From Bacteroidota bacterium (GTDB lineage Bacteria; Bacteroidota; Bacteroidia; B-17B0; Aurantibacillaceae), in the NCBI GenBank assembly GCA_018267655.1, contig JAFDYB010000080.1:40081-104080 (forward strand): a stretch of DNA of 64,000 nt, given 5' to 3'. Below the pieces are notes generated by a model. That model was not told the DNA's origin. It did no database searches and worked only from the letters and a program-made list of their open reading frames with translations. How positions within the stretch are numbered: position 1 is the first letter of the stretch; each line of letters opens with the position of its first letter. Shown piece after piece: positions 62,633 to 64,000 of this stretch. The translations under genes were made by a program, and so were the position numbers.

Positions 62633-63382
62633 GTGAACAATCATTTAAAATACATTTTACGCCTTGCCGATAATGGCTTAATACTTTCGCAACGTTTAAG
62701 CGAATGGACCGGGCACGGCCCATTTTTAGAAGAAGATTTAGCACTAACTAATATTTCATTAGATATATTAGGAAGAAGTAAAGCTTTGTTAGAATACGCT
62801 GCTAAAATTGAAAACAAAAATAATACTGAAGATACTTTTGCATACTCTAGAAGCGAGCGTGATTTTTACAATACAAAATTAGTTGAACAACCAAATAATG
62901 ATTATGCCTTTACACTGATTAGGCAAGTTATGGTTGATAACTTTGATTTACACCTATACACCGGCTTACAAAATAGTAGCGACGAAACAATTGCCGGTAT
63001 TGCCGCAAAATCTGTAAAGGAAATTACTTATCACTACCGCCACAGCAGTAATTGGATTTTACGATTTGGCTTAGGCACAGACGAAAGTAATTTAAAAGCA
63101 CAAAACGCCATTAACGAATTATGGCGGTTTAGTGACGATTTATTTTACAGCGACGAAGTAGAAGAATGGGCAGTAAAGCAAAAAATTGCCGTTGATGCCA
63201 ACTCATTTAAAGCTAAATGGCAAAAAGAAATAATAACACTATTTCAAGAAGCTAATTTAGGCATACCTAAAGACACATTTATGCAAACAGGCGGAAAAAT
63301 AGGCTTACATACCGAGCACATGGGTTACATACTTGCTGAAATGCAAAGTTTAGCCCGCAGCATGCCTGACGCAAAATGGTAA
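62633..63382 (+). CDS. paaC: Phenylacetyl-CoA epoxidase structural subunit PaaC
   Basis: 249 residues, GTG start 20 nt after paaB. Ferritin-like fold related to PaaA but inactive. Conserved segments: LRLADNGLILSQRLSEWTGHGPFLEEDLALTNISLDILGRSKALLEYAA, KEITYHYRHSSNW, LRFGLGTDES, GGKIGLHTEHMGYILAEMQSLARS. Stabilises PaaA. The gene ends at 63382 with no paaD after it. Repeat-rich DNA follows. Confidence 0.95.
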   Translation: MNNHLKYILRLADNGLILSQRLSEWTGHGPFLEEDLALTNISLDILGRSKALLEYAAKIENKNNTEDTFAYSRSERDFYNTKLVEQPNNDYAFTLIRQVMVDNFDLHLYTGLQNSSDETIAGIAAKSVKEITYHYRHSSNWILRFGLGTDESNLKAQNAINELWRFSDDLFYSDEVEEWAVKQKIAVDANSFKAKWQKEIITLFQEANLGIPKDTFMQTGGKIGLHTEHMGYILAEMQSLARSMPDAKW

Positions 63383-63464
63383 GGTTAATTAACTATATTT
63401 TTCAAAAAACAGTATCAGAGCAATTTATCTAATCTCTTCTCAAAAAGGTGGGTTTATTTAAAGT

Positions 63465-63594
63465 ATAAGTAAAGGCGTTTCGCTGAGGGTGCGAGAGAGT
63501 GAATTAATTTTTTACTGCAAATTCATCGAGGGCGCTTGCGTTTTTTTAATGCACTTTACTTGTTGAACCTTGGCGCATTAAAATTTACCTTGAT
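63465..63594 (+). repeat. 130-nt direct repeat, copy 1
   Basis: Begins ATAAGTAAAGGCGTTTCGCT and ends TTACCTTGAT. Differs from copy 2 at about four positions (two substitutions, one T-run length change, one A/T change near the end), roughly 97% identical. Internal stem TTTAATGCAC / GCGCATTAAA has one mismatch here. Confidence 0.9.
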
Positions 63595-63616
63595 TGAATT
63601 TGCGCAAAAAATTAAG

Positions 63617-63723
63617 AGCGCAGGGAAAGATCGAAACGCCGATTTCTTTTGCTTACTTTTCTTTTAAAAGAAAAGTAATGAAGAAAATTCGAACAGCAAA
63701 TCGTCTTTTCACAGCCCTGCGCT
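63617..63723. repeat. Inverted repeat AGCGCAGGG / CCCTGCGCT around a palindrome
   Basis: Nine-bp arms at 63617-63625 and 63715-63723 flank an 89-nt interval that contains the 26-nt palindrome. A second pair, GGCGTTTCG (63474-63482) with CGAAACGCC (63632-63640), links copy 1 to this segment. Confidence 0.6.
63653..63678. repeat. Perfect 26-nt palindrome
   Basis: TTACTTTTCTTTT followed directly by its reverse complement AAAAGAAAAGTAA, with no centre base. Confidence 0.9.
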
Positions 63724-63778
63724 TTTTATGAACTCGATTTTTTACGTGAAATTTTATGAGGTCGTTTTTTTTAGTGTC

Positions 63779-63799
63779 ATGCTGAACTAGTTTCAGCAT
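63779..63799. repeat. REP-like hairpin 1
   Basis: ATGCTGAA, five-base loop CTAGT, TTCAGCAT. Sits in a GTGTCATGCTGAACT context that I recall as common in intergenic repeats of Bacteroidota. Confidence 0.7.
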
Positions 63800-63810
63800 C
63801 TCGTTCTAAG

Positions 63811-63830
63811 ATTCCGAAACATTTCGGAAT
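63811..63830. repeat. REP-like hairpin 2
   Basis: ATTCCGAAA, loop CA, TTTCGGAAT, followed by GACC. Eleven bases after hairpin 1. The two form a paired unit. Confidence 0.7.
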
Positions 63831-63869
63831 GACCTTGAATTTTTTTAGAGCTACTGCATAAAAAAAAGC

Positions 63870-64000
63870 ATAAGTAAAGGCGTTTCGCTGAGGGTGCGAG
63901 GGAGTGAATTAATTTTTTTACTGCAAATTCATCGAGGGCGCTTGCGTTTTTTTAATGCGCTTTACTTGTTGAACCTTGGCGCATTAAAAATTACCTTGAT
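63870..64000 (+). repeat. 130-nt direct repeat, copy 2 (runs to window edge)
   Basis: Same sequence as 63465-63594, 405 nt downstream of it. Here the internal stem is perfect: TTTAATGCGC (63951-63960) with GCGCATTAAA (63979-63988) around an 18-nt loop. It may extend past the window. Confidence 0.9.

Larger units (their letters stand above)
63383..64000. other. Repeat-dense non-coding stretch to the window edge
   Basis: 618 nt with no plausible gene. Holds two direct repeats of 130 nt, a 26-nt perfect palindrome, two REP-like hairpins and longer-range inverted repeats, all listed separately. The window ends inside the second direct repeat. Confidence 0.75.

Noticed and set aside
63465..64000. 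CRISPR array
   Set aside because: The repeat unit is about 130 nt with only two copies 405 nt apart and no cas genes. It does not fit.

Overview
The window comes from an AT-rich member of the Bacteroidota, most likely a free-living aerobe of the Flavobacteriia/Sphingobacteriia/Chitinophagia side rather than a gut Bacteroides. The evidence is two secreted proteins with type IX secretion C-terminal domains, a TonB receptor/DUF4249 pair, Bacteroidota-restricted families (DUF5606, DUF3822, DUF1571), an alternative complex III respiratory operon, a fused DAHP synthase/chorismate mutase, and TANNTTTG promoter elements in place of TATAAT. The left edge cuts a gene. The right edge lies inside a repeat. 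I saw no rRNA, tRNA, CRISPR array, transposase or phage gene.

Layout. 0-2.8 kb: tail of a SpoIIE-type phosphatase, then a cytosolic PAS histidine kinase overlapping a response regulator with a Crp-like output. 2.9-6.7 kb: a 1,273-residue secreted repeat protein (minus). 7-10.3 kb: DUF5606, then a lone DsbD-alpha domain protein followed by full-length DsbD. 10.3-10.7 kb: non-coding, holding an inverted-repeat element. 10.7-18.1 kb: lipoprotein, MORN-repeat protein, kdsB-queA, a DUF1571 protein, a NamZ-like protein divergent from a lipoprotein-release-type ABC permease, and a rhodanese. 18.3-21.6 kb: TonB receptor and DUF4249 lipoprotein. 21.6-27.5 kb: MATE transporter, DUF3822-rsmD, lipoprotein, SF2 helicase, tatA with a 35-residue membrane ORF just upstream. 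27.5-34.5 kb: SiaC-like phosphoprotein, then a six-gene minus-strand operon murB-GT4-epimerase-asnB-GT-acetyltransferase for a surface polysaccharide. 34.6-41.3 kb: another GT4, DAHP synthase/chorismate mutase, DUF1697, tcdA, and two divergent integral-membrane glycosyltransferases. 41.3-46.6 kb: accB-accC and a second type IX cargo protein.

46.8-58.4 kb is one minus-strand respiratory operon, actA-actB-actC-actD-actE-actF-coxB-coxA. It encodes a quinol:cytochrome c oxidoreductase (alternative complex III) and the catalytic subunits of an aa3-type oxidase, so the two complexes are probably made together. coxC is not in the window. A SurA-like chaperone follows at 58.7-60 kb. The phenylacetyl-CoA epoxidase genes come next: paaE on minus, divergent from paaABC on plus. 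No paaD is present. The last 0.6 kb after paaC is non-coding and dense in direct and inverted repeats.

The best candidates for something undescribed are the structured repeat element at the right edge, a set of TANNTTTG promoter elements only 3-10 nt from start codons (suggesting near-leaderless transcripts), two genes whose conserved N-terminus seems to require an AUA start, the 35-codon membrane ORF ahead of tatA, and the 10.4-10.6 kb inverted-repeat element. I identified no clear multi-gene novel system. Most genes are recognisable housekeeping, respiratory and envelope functions.
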